Source: Mangrovimonas xylaniphaga (GTDB lineage Bacteria; Bacteroidota; Bacteroidia; Flavobacteriales; Flavobacteriaceae). Taken from it: a stretch of 64,000 nt of DNA. Positions 1 to 7,921 of this stretch are shown piece by piece. The notes under the pieces were generated by a model. The model was not told the DNA's origin. It was given only the letters and a program-made list of their open reading frames with translations, and ran no database searches. A program made the translations under genes and the position numbers. Location: contig NZ_LBIP01000017.1 of assembly GCF_001280435.1 (NCBI RefSeq), forward strand, positions 186,001 to 250,000, in the 5' to 3' direction. How positions within the stretch are numbered: position 1 is the first letter of the stretch; each line of letters opens with the position of its first letter.

Positions 1-1047
1 TTAATGTATTTGATGAAGCAACCTGCAGAGGTTGTGGAATATGCCATGCCTTATTTGGATTTGGTGGCATTTTCCTTGATTCCTTTAATCGTGTTTCAGG
101 CTTTTAAGCAATTCAGTGATGGTTTGTCCATGACCAAATACCCAATGTACGCTACCTTATTGGGCAACATCGTAAATGTCGTTTTGAATTATATTTTCAT
201 TTTTGGAAAGTTTGGATTTCCAGAACTGGGAATTGTTGGTGCTGCTTACGGAACCTTGGCATCCAGATTTATAATGGTGGCCTTTTTATGGATGTTGCTA
301 ATGAAAAAAGAAAAATCCAAGGCCTTTGTAACCCATATTAAAATATTTGTACTCGATAGATTGATGCTGCGCCAGCTTTTAAAACTGGGAACCCCCAGTG
401 CCATGCAAATGTTTTTTGAAGTAGCCATTTTTACGGGGGCTATTTGGTTAAGTGGTTTGTTGGGTAAAAATCCCCAAGCGGCCAATCAAATTGCATTAAA
501 CCTATCTTCAATGACCTTTATGGTTGCCACAGGTTTGAGCGTAGCAGCTATGATTAGAGTAGGAAACCAAAAAGGACTTCAAAATTATACCGAATTGAGA
601 CGAATTGCCTTCTCCATCTTTTTAATGGGTTTTATCTTTGCGGTGATTTTTGGACTGTTTTTTTACGCTTTCCACGGAAGTTTACCAAAACTATATGTCG
701 ACTTTAATGATGCTAAAAATGCCATGGATAATGCCGAAGTGGTTGGCATAGCTTCAACTTTGCTCATTGTTGCGGGATTTTTTCAGATTAGTGATAGTAT
801 CCAAGTGGTGATGTTGGGAGCCTTGAGAGGTTTACAGGATGTAAAAATACCAACAATCATTACTTTTATATCTTATTGGGTCATAGGGTTTCCTGTTTGT
901 GTGTTTTTGGGGAAGGAAGAAGCCTATGGCAGTTTTGGAATTTGGATAGGCCTTTTGGCTGGTTTGACCGCAGCGGCCATTTTATTGTACATCAGGTTCA
1001 ATTATTTGACCAATAAATTAATAGAAACAAACAAATTAGATTCATAA
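1..1047 (+). CDS. MATE family efflux transporter (5' end outside window)
   Basis: This is the C-terminal part (at least 348 codons) of a multidrug and toxin extrusion (MATE) antiporter, an inner-membrane protein that expels organic cations or drugs in exchange for Na+ or H+. The open frame continues to the left edge without a stop, so the true start lies upstream; whole MATE proteins are about 440-460 aa. What remains has repeated hydrophobic helices and typical MATE segments, such as 'ALRGLQDVKIPTI' and 'TLLGNIVNVVLNYIFIF' (the MatE repeat: LxGNxxNxxLNYxFIFG). The gene is followed six bases later by a small acidic protein and then a PAP2 phosphatase, probably cotranscribed. Substrate cannot be inferred. 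The family call is secure. Confidence 0.9.
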   Translation, partial: LMYLMKQPAEVVEYAMPYLDLVAFSLIPLIVFQAFKQFSDGLSMTKYPMYATLLGNIVNVVLNYIFIFGKFGFPELGIVGAAYGTLASRFIMVAFLWMLLMKKEKSKAFVTHIKIFVLDRLMLRQLLKLGTPSAMQMFFEVAIFTGAIWLSGLLGKNPQAANQIALNLSSMTFMVATGLSVAAMIRVGNQKGLQNYTELRRIAFSIFLMGFIFAVIFGLFFYAFHGSLPKLYVDFNDAKNAMDNAEVVGIASTLLIVAGFFQISDSIQVVMLGALRGLQDVKIPTIITFISYWVIGFPVCVFLGKEEAYGSFGIWIGLLAGLTAAAILLYIRFNYLTNKLIETNKLDS

Positions 1048-1053
1048 TACACG

Positions 1054-1281
1054 ATGGAATTACCAAAATTTTTATTGGGAGACAACACCGATTTCCCTGA
1101 AGCCATTTATATTATACATACCGATTTTCCTAGGTTCATCATCAATTTGGAAAACGATGATATTGAATGGTTGGAAGAGTTCGACGAACACGATCAAAAG
1201 GAAGTGGAGGCTGAAATTGAAAATTTGATTAATGCAGCTACCGACTTTTATGACCGTGAGGTGGCACGTTACGAAGAGTAG
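1054..1281 (+). CDS. small acidic conserved protein of unknown function
   Basis: A 75-residue acidic protein (many Glu/Asp, especially residues 33-55) with no signal peptide or membrane segment, so probably cytoplasmic. I recognise the general type as a short conserved hypothetical protein of flavobacteria but know no function. The gene sits tightly between the MATE exporter (6-base gap) and the PAP2 gene (2-base gap), which supports real translation as part of one transcript. The C-terminal half is likely helical and amphipathic. No catalytic motif is visible. Confidence 0.75.
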   Translation: MELPKFLLGDNTDFPEAIYIIHTDFPRFIINLENDDIEWLEEFDEHDQKEVEAEIENLINAATDFYDREVARYEE

Positions 1282-1283
1282 GC

Positions 1284-1850
1284 ATGGAGCAACTCATTCA
1301 GTATGACACCGATTTATTTTTATGGTTAAATAATTTGGGCAATCCTACATGGGATGGCTTTTGGTTGGCGGTCACCAATAAATTTACCTTTATACCTTTG
1401 TATGGGGTATTACTGTATTTGCTTTACAGAAAAATGGGAGCCAAGTCATTGCTAATTTCTGTAGTCGTGATTGCTTTTATGATTGCTTTTACAGACCAGA
1501 TTAGTAGTTTGTTTAAACATGGTGTGCAACGTCCTAGACCTTGTAAAGAAGCTGACTTAATGGAGCAAATGCGATATATTGCAGAACGTTGTGGACGCTA
1601 CGGTTTCTTCTCCGCACATGCAGCCAATTCTATGGCCATAGCGGTTTTTACAGGTTTGTTATTGAGACCCTATTATAAATCCTTGATTTTTGCACTATTG
1701 TTTTGGAGTGCTTTTGTGGCTTATAGCAGAATTTATGTGGGCGTGCATTATCCTTTGGATATTATCTGCGGAATGACATTTGGAGCCATGTCTGGTTTTT
1801 TGTTTTACAAACTCAAACAAAAGGCTGATTCCCGATTTATTTCTTCCTAA
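1284..1850 (+). CDS. PAP2-family membrane phosphatase
   Basis: A 188-aa integral membrane phosphatase of the PAP2 (type 2 phosphatidic acid phosphatase / undecaprenyl pyrophosphatase) superfamily. The three signature blocks are present: K78-x6-RP (KHGVQRPRP), SAH at 110-112 in place of the usual PSGH, and SR-x5-H-x3-D at 148-159. H112 and H155 would be the phosphotransfer pair. Likely substrates are undecaprenyl pyrophosphate or a lipid phosphate on the periplasmic face; PgpB/BacA-type recycling fits the neighbouring lipid-carrier glycosylation genes. The start ATG lies two bases after the preceding stop. Its 3' end overlaps the converging GT39 gene by 14 bases. Confidence 0.9.
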   Translation: MEQLIQYDTDLFLWLNNLGNPTWDGFWLAVTNKFTFIPLYGVLLYLLYRKMGAKSLLISVVVIAFMIAFTDQISSLFKHGVQRPRPCKEADLMEQMRYIAERCGRYGFFSAHAANSMAIAVFTGLLLRPYYKSLIFALLFWSAFVAYSRIYVGVHYPLDIICGMTFGAMSGFLFYKLKQKADSRFISS

Positions 1851-3471
1851 GAATATAATACTCGTTTACCAACCTACCATTATGTTTTTTGGAGTTTTTT
1901 TCTGCTAAGTTCAAATCGAAAGTGGTTTGAAACTCCATCTCGTATTGATTGGATAATAAGACTTTATCTTCCTTGGATAATTTTTGGGTTAGGAGTCCGA
2001 ATGCATCTGTTTCTGGAAGCTGAAATGTACCTTCTTCGGTTTTTAATGAAGGAATTTTGTCTCCAAATTGCCATATCACTTCAGGAGAAACGTAGCCCAA
2101 TCCATAAACCTGAAGTTGCTCTTCATCTGCTTCGGCCTTTAAATTTGAAACTGGGTTGTAATTGGAGCCTTTTAAGGCATTGGCCAAAGTCAACCCTGTT
2201 AGGAATAAAGAAGCGAAAAACAGGACTGTAAAATAAAATACTTTAGGGAAATCTTTCTTTTTCAATTGTATGATAATTCCAATACCTAGCCCCAATACAG
2301 TAAGAGAAGTGAGTATATAAGGAAACCAATAGTTGGTAATGTTGGAACCTAAAAAGAAGTAAGCCGCAATGGGAAATGCCACTCCAATTAAAGCAATCAA
2401 TCCAAAATTGAAATACACAGGAATAGTTTCTCTTTTATCTTTTAGATCCTTAAAGCTTCTAAACAGATATTCAATATAAAATCCAGTGTTAATTGCCAAT
2501 GGAATAAGCACAGGCATTAAGTATCTTGACTTTTTTTCTGGTACAATAGACAACAGAACCACGGCCAAAATTGTCCAATAAAAACTAAAACGGTAGGCTT
2601 TTAAGTTCGATACTCGTGTTTTCAGATACGGATATAACAATCCAATAAAAGCTGGAATAGTCCAAATGCCGCTTTGGGTGAAAAAGCTCCAATAGTAGTA
2701 AAACGGTCTTACGTTGTAACTTCCCCAATTGCCAGTTTCTCTTTCTGCAATTTTGGCAAACGTACCGGGATCATTTAGTCTAACATACAGGTACCACCAT
2801 CCCCCAATAAGGAGTCCTGTAACAAGGAACAGCAAAAGTGCAGGGATTTTTTTTGTAATGGCTTTGTATTTGTAAACTATACCGTAAGCTATAAGAAAGG
2901 GAAGCAATAGTGCATAAAAGGAAACGGGACCTTTGCAAAGAATGGAGCCTCCCAACATAACCCCTGCAATGATGACATATTTGTAGTTGGCGTTTGGGGC
3001 TTGAAAAAATTGAAACAGAAAATAAATCCCCATAAGCATAAAACCATGGGTGAAGATATCCCAGGGCGCTTCCATAGTAATGCCGATGACATAGAAAGAC
3101 GTTACTACAATCAAGGCATTTATAAAGCTGTGTTTGGTGTTTTCCGTAAGCTGTTTTGAAAGCAAAAATGTGAAAATTCCTGTAAGGGCAATAAAAATAA
3201 TGGCAGGAAACCTGAGGGCTGTTAATTTTGTAATTCCAAATATTTGAGCGAAAATGGCCGTAAACCAAGTAGGTAATGGTGGTTTTTCGTAACGAGCTTC
3301 CCCGTTCATGGTAGTCAAAAGCCAATTGCCGTCGGTTAACATTTCTCGGGCTGTAATAAAATTACGGGCTTCCATAATGCTAACTGGAAGGTAGTGAATC
3401 GTAAATCCTAACATCAACACTACAAATAAAAGCAGTACAATGATAGGGTTATGCTGAAGTTTTTTGAGCAT
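1837..3471 (-). CDS. GT39/ArnT-like lipid-linked sugar transferase
   Basis: A 544-aa polytopic membrane glycosyltransferase of the dolichyl-phosphate-mannose mannosyltransferase (PMT/GT39) or ArnT (GT83) type. These enzymes take a sugar from a polyprenyl-phosphate carrier on the periplasmic side and add it to lipid A, protein or glycan. Evidence: an N-terminal helix followed by an acidic periplasmic loop with 'EARNFITAREML' (residues 34-45) and 'YEKPPLPTW' (61-69), the PMT signature region; about ten further hydrophobic helices; and a soluble C-terminal tail. It is the last gene of a minus-strand trio with the double-LABN gene (23-base overlap) and the GT2 carrier-charging gene, so the acceptor is probably an envelope lipid. 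Donor sugar and acceptor are unknown. Confidence 0.85.
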   Translation of the reverse strand: MLKKLQHNPIIVLLLFVVLMLGFTIHYLPVSIMEARNFITAREMLTDGNWLLTTMNGEARYEKPPLPTWFTAIFAQIFGITKLTALRFPAIIFIALTGIFTFLLSKQLTENTKHSFINALIVVTSFYVIGITMEAPWDIFTHGFMLMGIYFLFQFFQAPNANYKYVIIAGVMLGGSILCKGPVSFYALLLPFLIAYGIVYKYKAITKKIPALLLFLVTGLLIGGWWYLYVRLNDPGTFAKIAERETGNWGSYNVRPFYYYWSFFTQSGIWTIPAFIGLLYPYLKTRVSNLKAYRFSFYWTILAVVLLSIVPEKKSRYLMPVLIPLAINTGFYIEYLFRSFKDLKDKRETIPVYFNFGLIALIGVAFPIAAYFFLGSNITNYWFPYILTSLTVLGLGIGIIIQLKKKDFPKVFYFTVLFFASLFLTGLTLANALKGSNYNPVSNLKAEADEEQLQVYGLGYVSPEVIWQFGDKIPSLKTEEGTFQLPETDAFGLLTQKLSKEDKVLLSNQYEMEFQTTFDLNLAEKNSKKHNGRLVNEYYILRKK

Positions 3472-4087
3472 TTGATTTTCTTATTAAAAGTAAATTTCGG
3501 GCATAGATAAACGATCCCAAACTATGGCCGGTAAAAAGAACAGGGTCTTTTCTTATAATGGCATAGGTTAAAATGAGCAAGGAACCTATAAGGCTCAAAA
3601 GCCAAAATCCAAATGGTAATTCCGATTGTTTTCTTCGTTCGGAATAAATCCATTGGTACACAAACCGAAGGGTGAATATCACTTGGGACACAATTCCCAA
3701 TAGCAAGAGCCAGAATGGAATGGCTTCGTTTTTAAACAGCAGTTCCCTATCGATAATATTGTTGTTGTAATAATAGACTACAATAAGCACAGGAAACCCC
3801 AATAAAAAATATTGCAGGGGTTTGAATAGTTTTTGCCATTCTCCTTGTAGCTGCAGATTACGGATGTAAATATAATAGGTAAGACCCTGCCCAAGCATGA
3901 TGGCAAAATCGTTACGTAAATAGCCATACACAAACAATAAAAAGGAAGCGATCAAGCTAAGTGACCAAAACAGGGTAGGAGTGATGACTTTTTGTTGTTT
4001 TTCCGAGGTGACCCATTGAATGATTAACCTGGAGGAAAACAAGGTTTGGGCGATAAACCCAATACTATATATTAGCCAATCGCTCAT
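3449..4087 (-). CDS. double LABN-domain membrane protein
   Basis: A 212-aa membrane protein made of two copies of the 'lipid A biosynthesis N-terminal' (LABN) domain. Each copy starts with a similar pattern: 'GFIAQTLFSSRLIIQWVTSE' near residue 10 and 'GIVSQVIFTLRFVYQWIYSE' near residue 131. It lacks the LpxB catalytic domain, so it is not a lipid-A-disaccharide synthase in spite of common database names. In other bacteria such small LABN proteins sit beside ArnC/ArnT-like genes and may help flip or present polyprenyl-linked sugars; that role is inference. It overlaps the GT2 gene by ATGA and the GT39 gene by 23 bases, so the three are translationally coupled. Confidence 0.85.
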   Translation of the reverse strand: MSDWLIYSIGFIAQTLFSSRLIIQWVTSEKQQKVITPTLFWSLSLIASFLLFVYGYLRNDFAIMLGQGLTYYIYIRNLQLQGEWQKLFKPLQYFLLGFPVLIVVYYYNNNIIDRELLFKNEAIPFWLLLLGIVSQVIFTLRFVYQWIYSERRKQSELPFGFWLLSLIGSLLILTYAIIRKDPVLFTGHSLGSFIYARNLLLIRKSNAQKTSA

Positions 4088-4800
4088 TTACTTGATTTGG
4101 AAACCGTATAGTTGATGTATTTTTTCTTCATCCATAAGTAGGCGAAGCAGTCCATTAAAGGACCGAAAAGTCTATTCCAAAGTCCAAATTTTGCGGTTCC
4201 GGCAATTCTAGGAAAATGCTTTACAGGTACTTGCAAAATCTTTCCGTTTTGCAATAAGATCATTGCAGGTAAAAAGCGGTGAAGGCCTTTAAACATTGGA
4301 ATTCTTTTGGCATAGTCGGCTTTAATGACTTTTAAAGGGCAACCTGTATCGTCCATCCCATCGTGGGTAAATGCTCTTCTGATACCGTTGGCAATTTTGG
4401 AAGACATATTTTTTACAAAGGAATCTTTTCTGTCTGCCCTTACGCCGGTAACAAGATCGTATTCGCCAATGTGTTCCAAGAGTAAGTTGAAATCCTGAGG
4501 ATCGGTTTGTAAATCGGAATCGATATAGCCCACCAATTCCGTATCAGCATAATCAAAACCAGCTTTAATGGCTGCGCTTAAACCTCTGTTTTCCTTAAAG
4601 AGAATGTAATTAAAAGCGTCGTTTCTATTGCAAATGGTTTCAATAAGTTGCTGGCTATTGTCTTTGGAACCGTCGTTTACAAATAACACGCAGCTTGGGA
4701 CGCTTGCAATTTTGGTATAGGCCAATAATTCCTGTTCCACGCGTTCTAAATTATCTTCTTCATTGTAAACAGGAACAATTATGGTAAATTTGTAATGCAT
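4084..4800 (-). CDS. GT2 polyprenyl-phosphate sugar synthase (DPM1/ArnC-like)
   Basis: A 238-aa GT-A glycosyltransferase of family GT2 resembling dolichyl-phosphate mannose synthase and ArnC. It would load a nucleotide sugar onto undecaprenyl phosphate at the cytoplasmic face. The N-terminal fold 'IIVPVYNEEDNLE' (residues 7-19), the nucleotide loop 'VNDGSKDNS' (41-49) and the metal-binding D94-S95-D96 are all present, followed by 'QTDPQD'. There is no pair of C-terminal transmembrane helices as in full ArnC, so membrane association may come from its LABN/GT39 partners. It is the first gene of the minus-strand trio, with a TATTTTTG promoter element about 20 bases upstream. Confidence 0.87.
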   Translation of the reverse strand: MHYKFTIIVPVYNEEDNLERVEQELLAYTKIASVPSCVLFVNDGSKDNSQQLIETICNRNDAFNYILFKENRGLSAAIKAGFDYADTELVGYIDSDLQTDPQDFNLLLEHIGEYDLVTGVRADRKDSFVKNMSSKIANGIRRAFTHDGMDDTGCPLKVIKADYAKRIPMFKGLHRFLPAMILLQNGKILQVPVKHFPRIAGTAKFGLWNRLFGPLMDCFAYLWMKKKYINYTVSKSSK

Positions 4801-4820
4801 CTAAAATGTATTAGGTGGTA

Positions 4821-4850
4821 CAAAAATATTCTTTTTTAAGTAAATCGAAA
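4821..4850 (-). promoter_or_regulatory. Bacteroidota-type promoter for the GT2-LABN-GT39 operon
   Basis: On the minus strand TATTTTTG (4821-4828) matches the Bacteroidota -7 box TAnnTTTG and lies 20 bases before the GT2 start codon. The expected upstream TTG is only a TTT at about the right distance. The 100-base gap also holds the start region of the divergent epimerase gene, where TTACTTTG at 4875-4882 is a one-mismatch -7 candidate for the plus strand. Confidence 0.45.
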
Positions 4851-4900
4851 TTATTCTTATTGATATAATAGTTGTTACTTTGTCTAAAATTGTGTCACAA

Positions 4901-5842
4901 ATGAAAATACTTGTTACGGGAGCCGCCGGATTTATTGGATCCCACACAGCAGAACGTTTGCAGTCCTTGGGACATGAAGTGATTGGAGTGGATAATTTTT
5001 GTCCTTATTATAGTGTAGCTTCCAAGGAAATAAATGCCGAAGCACTTGCTAAAAAGGGGATCTCAATTATCAAGAAGGACCTTAGGGATGAGGCACTTTC
5101 AGAGGTGTTGCCTACAGATGTAGACTATATTTTTCATTTTGCAGCACAGCCAGGTATTTCTACCACGTCCACCTTTGAAGATTATTTAAGCAACAATATT
5201 TTGGCTACAAAGCAACTTGTGGATTATGCTTTGGAATGTCCCAACCTTAAATTGTTTGTAAATATTGCTACGTCTTCTATTTATGGTTTGGAAGCTACTT
5301 TTACAGAGGATGTCGCGCCAAAACCAGCTTCACACTATGGAGTGACTAAGCTGGCGGCTGAACAAATGGTACTTCAAAAAAGTAGAGAACAATTGTTTAA
5401 GGCGTGTTCATTGCGTTTGTACTCGGTGATAGGGCCAAGGGAACGTCCTGAAAAAATGTACACGAAACTTATAGAATTAGGAATTAAGGGTGAAGCCTTT
5501 CCTTTATATGAAGGCAGCGATACGCACTTAAGAAGTTTTACCTATGTAGGTGATATTGTCGACGGGATTGTAAGTGTTGTTGGAAAAGAAGACAAGGTGA
5601 ATGGAGAGGTTATCAATCTGGGGACTGAAGTGGAGCACACCACACAGGATGGTATTGATGCCGTTGCAGAAGTATTGGGTAAACCTATAGCCATTAATGT
5701 GATTCCTAAGCGTCCTGGAGATCAATTGCGTACCAAGGCCAATATTGATAAGGCACGCCGTTTATTGGATTACAATCCACAAACCTCCTTGTTGGAAGCG
5801 GTAAAAGCCCAAGTGGCATGGTATAAGGAAACGTTTTTATAA
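4901..5842 (+). CDS. NAD-dependent nucleotide-sugar epimerase/dehydratase (SDR)
   Basis: A 313-aa extended short-chain dehydrogenase of the UDP-sugar epimerase group. It has the Rossmann motif GAAGFIG (7-13), the Thr/Ser-x-Tyr-x3-Lys catalytic centre with Y146 and K150 (HYGVTK) and the substrate segment 'RSFTYVGDIVDGI'. It resembles UDP-glucuronate/UDP-glucose 4-epimerases but the substrate is not certain. I chose ATG 4901 because the Rossmann strand begins right after it; a TTG at 4880 would add seven unrelated residues. It stands alone between a divergent promoter region and a strong hairpin terminator. It could supply a sugar to the adjacent lipid-carrier genes or to the distant polysaccharide locus. 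Confidence 0.85.
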   Translation: MKILVTGAAGFIGSHTAERLQSLGHEVIGVDNFCPYYSVASKEINAEALAKKGISIIKKDLRDEALSEVLPTDVDYIFHFAAQPGISTTSTFEDYLSNNILATKQLVDYALECPNLKLFVNIATSSIYGLEATFTEDVAPKPASHYGVTKLAAEQMVLQKSREQLFKACSLRLYSVIGPRERPEKMYTKLIELGIKGEAFPLYEGSDTHLRSFTYVGDIVDGIVSVVGKEDKVNGEVINLGTEVEHTTQDGIDAVAEVLGKPIAINVIPKRPGDQLRTKANIDKARRLLDYNPQTSLLEAVKAQVAWYKETFL

Positions 5843-5869
5843 AGAGATTTAACAGATATTGAAAAAATG

Positions 5870-5900
5870 AAGGGTACACATTGTGTACCCTTTATTTTTT
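5870..5900. terminator. bidirectional hairpin terminator
   Basis: AAGGGTACAC (5870-5879) pairs with GTGTACCCTT (5883-5892) around a 3-base loop. T-rich sequence follows on the plus strand, and on the minus strand the hairpin is followed by TTCATTTTTT. It lies between the converging epimerase (ends 5842) and DUF2911 gene (ends 5944), so it can serve both. Confidence 0.85.
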
Positions 5901-5943
5901 ATGTCGAAACTTGAAATGGAGTTTCAATTTAGATCTATAAATC

Positions 5944-6519
5944 TTAAGGTAACGTATCCTTCTTAACAGAAATAGGTACCGCAACTTTGGTTTGGTCCCA
6001 AGCCATAGTCAAGTCTAAATTGCCAGTAGTATTATCAAATCCAATGGTGAACTGTTCCACAGTATTGTTCAAGGATTCTACTGGAACTTCTATTTCCAAA
6101 ATATCGTATTGCGGCTCACGCATAGGTTTCATTTGTTCATCCACACCCCAGGGATAAAGTTTGGTATTCAAAATCACGTTCCAAGAACTATCGCTTGGAA
6201 TGGTCCAAAGGGTATAAATACCTTTAGGAATGGCAATTCCTTGAATGTAAAGCGGTTTGTTAGTTTCAAAAGTTGTAGCTTCGTTTGCCCCAGTACGCCA
6301 TACTTGGTCATAAGGCACCAAGCCCCCAAAAATTTCCCTTCCTTTTTTGTAAGGACGGTTGTATTGTACTTTTAGGTCCAGATCGTTCAGGGTAAACTCT
6401 ATAGTGTCCTTCGGACTTAAACGTTTCGAGAAGATGTTTTCAACAAAAAAAGAGTATAAAAAAAGACCAATTGCAACCACCAACAGTACCCATAATACCC
6501 ATTTAAAAAATCTATTCAT
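5944..6519 (-). CDS. DUF2911 family exported protein
   Basis: A 191-aa protein with one N-terminal hydrophobic helix (residues 8-26, a signal anchor without a clear lipobox) followed by a DUF2911 domain. The conserved DUF2911 core is visible: 'YNRPYKKGREIFGGLVPYD' (about 53-71), 'VWRTGANEATTFE' and 'IPKGIYTLWTIPSDSSW'. The domain is a small beta-rich fold of unknown function that is common in Bacteroidota, and the protein is expected in the periplasm. It is monocistronic, divergent from the sigma-factor operon, and shares the terminator at 5870-5900. No catalytic residue is known for this family. Confidence 0.88.
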   Translation of the reverse strand: MNRFFKWVLWVLLVVAIGLFLYSFFVENIFSKRLSPKDTIEFTLNDLDLKVQYNRPYKKGREIFGGLVPYDQVWRTGANEATTFETNKPLYIQGIAIPKGIYTLWTIPSDSSWNVILNTKLYPWGVDEQMKPMREPQYDILEIEVPVESLNNTVEQFTIGFDNTTGNLDLTMAWDQTKVAVPISVKKDTLP

Positions 6520-6810
6520 TCGCCATCTAATTTGAAGTGTAAATATAAGGATATTGAAAAGCTTTCAAAACAGCAGAACGTTAATTATACAGGCTTTAGT
6601 ATGCCATGACAAATGGAATTCAATTTTAAAGGAATTCCCGTAATTTTATAACAGATAGAAAGTTGTAAAGCGTGTTTAAATGCTACTTTGTATTTCAAAT
6701 ACATAAAAATGACCTTGTAGGCAGAAAAAAATAACACCATTTGTCACACTTTATTTTTTTAGACGTCTTTAAGAAGAACTTAACCGAGTAACCAAAAAGT
6801 TTCGAAGCGA
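6520..6810. other. divergent intergenic region between DUF2911 and ECF sigma genes
   Basis: This 291-base A+T-rich region has no convincing coding frame. It holds the minus-strand DUF2911 promoter (separate entry) and an inverted repeat GGAATTC (6615-6621) / GAATTCC (6632-6638) around a 10-base spacer. A TTG at 6714-6716 lies 22 bases upstream of a TTTG in the sequence ACCATTTG, a poor match to the usual promoter pattern, which might be expected if the ECF gene is driven by its own sigma factor. Confidence 0.5.
6540..6570 (-). promoter_or_regulatory. promoter of the DUF2911 gene
   Basis: Read on the minus strand, TTTTG (6566-6570) is followed after 18 bases by TATATTTA (6540-6547), one base off the Bacteroidota -7 box TAnnTTTG. 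The DUF2911 start codon lies 20 bases downstream. Confidence 0.55.
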
Positions 6811-7362
6811 ATGTTTCAAATTGACCTTATTGAGAAATGCAAGCACAACAACCGTGCGGCACAATTGCAGTTGTACAAGCAATATTGCGACGGCATGTTT
6901 GTGGTGGCCATGCGTTTTGTGAAGGACTCCATGGAAGCTGAAGATATCGTACAGGAGTCTTTTATCAAAGCCTTTACTAAACTGCACCAATATAAGGCAG
7001 AAGTTACTTTTGGAGCTTGGTTAAAACGTATTGTCATCAACAAAAGCATCGATCTTTTAAAATCCAAAAAGGAACATTTGTTGCAATTGGAAGAGGTGCA
7101 CCTCAAGGTAGTCGATGGTCCAGAAGATGACAATTGGTTGGTAGAAGATTCCCTTGGCTTGGAAGATGTTAAGGCGGCTATTCAAGAATTACCGGAAAGG
7201 TATAAATATGTGGTGATGTTGTATTTGATGGAAGGTTATGACCATCAGGAGATTTCAGAAATCCTCAACATTACCGAAGTGGCCTCCAGAACCCAACTCT
7301 CAAGAGGGAAGACTAAATTAAAAGAACTATTAATACAAAGGAACAATGGCACAAGATATTAG
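6811..7362 (+). CDS. ECF-type RNA polymerase sigma factor
   Basis: A 183-aa sigma-70 family factor of the extracytoplasmic-function (group 4) type. Region 2 spans about residues 22-90 with the -10-binding helix 'AEDIVQESFIKAF' (43-55). Region 4 spans about 120-172 with the helix-turn-helix 'YDHQEISEILNITEVASRTQ'. It lacks regions 1.1 and 3. It would redirect RNA polymerase in response to an envelope signal and is probably held inactive by the product of the next gene, which overlaps it by 17 bases. The 541-residue exported protein two genes on is then a likely target or sensor partner. The ATG at 6811 gives a normal family length. Confidence 0.93.
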   Translation: MFQIDLIEKCKHNNRAAQLQLYKQYCDGMFVVAMRFVKDSMEAEDIVQESFIKAFTKLHQYKAEVTFGAWLKRIVINKSIDLLKSKKEHLLQLEEVHLKVVDGPEDDNWLVEDSLGLEDVKAAIQELPERYKYVVMLYLMEGYDHQEISEILNITEVASRTQLSRGKTKLKELLIQRNNGTRY

Positions 7363-7918
7363 AAATCTGTTTAAGGAGGAATCCAAGGTGTCCAATCAAG
7401 TAATGCCTAAAGGGCACGAAGCCCGTTTTTTGGAGAAATTGGAAGCCGAACTACCACAACAAAAGCACTCCCGTCCAATGTTTAGGATAATTAGTATGGC
7501 GGCGAGTATTGTGGTTATGCTTGGGTTGGCAATTGGAGCTTACACCTTTTACGAGGGGAAAGAAACCGTAACTCCCGATAAAACAAAAGAGATGGCTTCA
7601 AACCTGAAATCTTTGGGAGATATTTCCCCAGATTTAAAAAAGGTGGAAGATTATTATCTGGCCAACATTAACTTGGAACTGTCCAAAGTGGAGTTGAATG
7701 ACGATAATAAGGAGCTGTTTGACAGCTATGTGGTACGCCTTGAGGAATTGAATAAGGAATACCAGCGTCTGTCGGTGGAATTGACCCAGTCAGGTCCCAA
7801 TGAGTTGACCGTAAGCGCCTTGATAGATAATCTGAAATTGCGCCTTAACCTATTGTATCGATTAAAAGAACAATTAAAAGACCTAAACGATTCCGAGTTT
7901 GGTCAGGACAATGTATAA
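7346..7918 (+). CDS. putative anti-sigma factor, single-pass membrane protein
   Basis: A 190-aa protein with a cytoplasmic N-terminus of about 48 residues, one transmembrane helix (about 49-68: 'MAASIVVMLGLAIGAYTFY') and a helical periplasmic C-terminal domain. It has no sequence motif that I can assign firmly to a named anti-sigma domain such as the ZAS zinc motif. Its 17-base overlap with the ECF gene and its topology, however, are those of the membrane anti-sigma factors usually encoded there. The inferred role is to sequester the sigma factor until a periplasmic signal arrives. The next gene starts three bases after its stop. Confidence 0.65.
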   Translation: MAQDIRNLFKEESKVSNQVMPKGHEARFLEKLEAELPQQKHSRPMFRIISMAASIVVMLGLAIGAYTFYEGKETVTPDKTKEMASNLKSLGDISPDLKKVEDYYLANINLELSKVELNDDNKELFDSYVVRLEELNKEYQRLSVELTQSGPNELTVSALIDNLKLRLNLLYRLKEQLKDLNDSEFGQDNV

Positions 7919-7921
7919 CAA

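Noticed and set aside
2780-3325. 181-aa open frame on the minus strand within the GT39 gene
   Set aside because: Lies in another frame of the GT39 coding region, has Cys/His/Tyr-rich nonsense composition and no conserved motif.
3449-4087. Annotation as lipid-A-disaccharide synthase (LpxB)
   Set aside because: Only two LABN domains are present; the LpxB glycosyltransferase domain is missing.
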